Shown: in pieces, positions 4,806 through 5,102 of the stretch
How the letters are laid out: each line of letters begins with the position of its first letter
Numbering within the stretch: the stretch's first letter is position 1
NCBI GenBank assembly: GCA_036841525.1
Contig: DAITVZ010000150.1
Span: 1 to 5,102, forward strand
Source of the DNA: JAAYEA01 sp012689325
GTDB lineage: Bacteria; Chloroflexota; Anaerolineae; JAAYEA01
Reading direction: 5' to 3'
DNA length: 5,102 nt
Notes under the pieces: model-generated
What the model saw: only the letters and a program-made list of their open reading frames with translations
What the model was told of the DNA's origin: nothing
Database searches by the model: none
Position numbers and translations under genes: made by a program

Positions 4806-5102
4806 CGCTATCCCTACCCCCTGTGGGCAAACCAGCCTACCGGGTTCAACGAGGTGGGCTGTATCTACTCCGCTCAAGGATTCGAGTTCGACTAAGTGGG
4901 AGTGATCTTTTGCGAGGATCTGGTCTGGAACCCTCGGGTCCGCTCTTGGGAAGCAAACCTGTGCGAGAACGAAGCCTGTGGCTTCAAGAAAGGGCTGGGC
5001 AAGGATCCCGAGTTGGTTCTGCAGAAGCTGAAAGCGATCTACCGAGTCCTCAGCACTCGCGGCATGAAGGGCACCTGTTCTTGCTTTCTCGATGAGGCGA
5101 CT
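4806..5102 (+). pseudogene. Decayed DUF2075 (schlafen-like helicase) gene fragment
   Basis: Read from codon 4806, the translation matches the C-terminal part of DUF2075 proteins, large putative DNA/RNA helicases of the schlafen-like P-loop group. Clear matches are NEVGCIYSAQGFEFD, then VGVIFCEDLVWNP, then IYRVLSTRGMKG and FLDEAT. Family members normally read FEFDYVGVI. Here the Tyr codon has become TAA at 4893-4895. The stretch after GMKG reads TCSCFLD where the family has an aromatic-rich YVYFLD-like sequence, and a Cys replaces the usual Gly in VIFG. These are further signs of decay. The ATP-binding N-terminal part, including Walker A, would lie upstream, but that space is occupied by AT-rich DNA and other genes, so the fragment is also truncated at its 5' end. 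It continues past the right edge. The exact left border, somewhere within 4740-4806, cannot be fixed. Confidence 0.8.

Noticed and set aside
4516..4830. Minus-strand frame of about 100 codons across the AT-rich island
   Set aside because: It crosses the non-coding AT-rich stretch, has no ribosome site and resembles no family.
4823..5095. Intact plus-strand frame over the DUF2075 remnant
   Set aside because: It is in a different frame from the clear DUF2075 homology and its translation has no recognisable features.
1..5102. CRISPR arrays, tRNA or rRNA genes, insertion-sequence ends
   Set aside because: No regularly spaced repeats, cloverleaf pattern, rRNA-like blocks or paired terminal repeats with a transposase were seen on either strand.

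Overview
The window is GC-rich bacterial DNA with strong purine-rich ribosome binding sites and AT-rich, E. coli-like sigma-70 promoters. The protein set is small: a lone SbcD-type nuclease, a recombination-directionality-factor-like protein, a ribbon-helix-helix protein, an XRE repressor and several unknown small proteins. This suggests an accessory or mobile-element region (integrated element, plasmid-like island or phage-derived cassette) rather than core chromosome. The codon style would suit Chloroflexota or a GC-rich Gram-positive lineage, but no taxonomic marker is present, so that is only an impression.

Positions 1-3984, read leftward on the minus strand, form one compact operon. In transcription order it holds: a 90-aa RHH-like protein (3712-3984), a 157-aa protein of unknown function (3233-3706), a 76-aa zinc-ribbon protein (2890-3120), an SbcD-like metallophosphoesterase (1658-2893), a 414-aa RDF-like protein with four cysteines and a long acidic linker (412-1656), a 90-aa helical unknown (143-415), and the start of another helical protein that runs off the left edge. 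Most junctions are ATGA overlaps or gaps of 1-5 nt, so translation is probably coupled. The only real gap, 3121-3232, holds a strong inverted repeat.

Positions 3985-4153 are a divergent control region. On the minus strand it carries a perfect TTGACA-N17-TATAAT promoter for the operon. A 13-bp palindrome, TGTTAT-T-ATAACA, lies over its -10 box. A short hairpin followed by six Ts sits in the operon leader. On the plus strand the region leads into an XRE-family repressor (4154-4501), the obvious candidate to bind the palindrome. The layout is that of a repressor controlling an early recombination/repair operon of a mobile element.

Positions 4455-4646 may hold a small minus-strand gene that overlaps the end of the repressor gene tail to tail. 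Positions 4669-4740 are an AT-rich island (about 30 percent G+C). From about 4800 to the right edge lies the C-terminal part of a DUF2075 (schlafen-like helicase) gene. It lacks its N-terminal part and carries an in-frame TAA stop inside its best conserved motif, so it is a decayed remnant. The AT-rich island probably marks the edge between the functional cassette and this debris.
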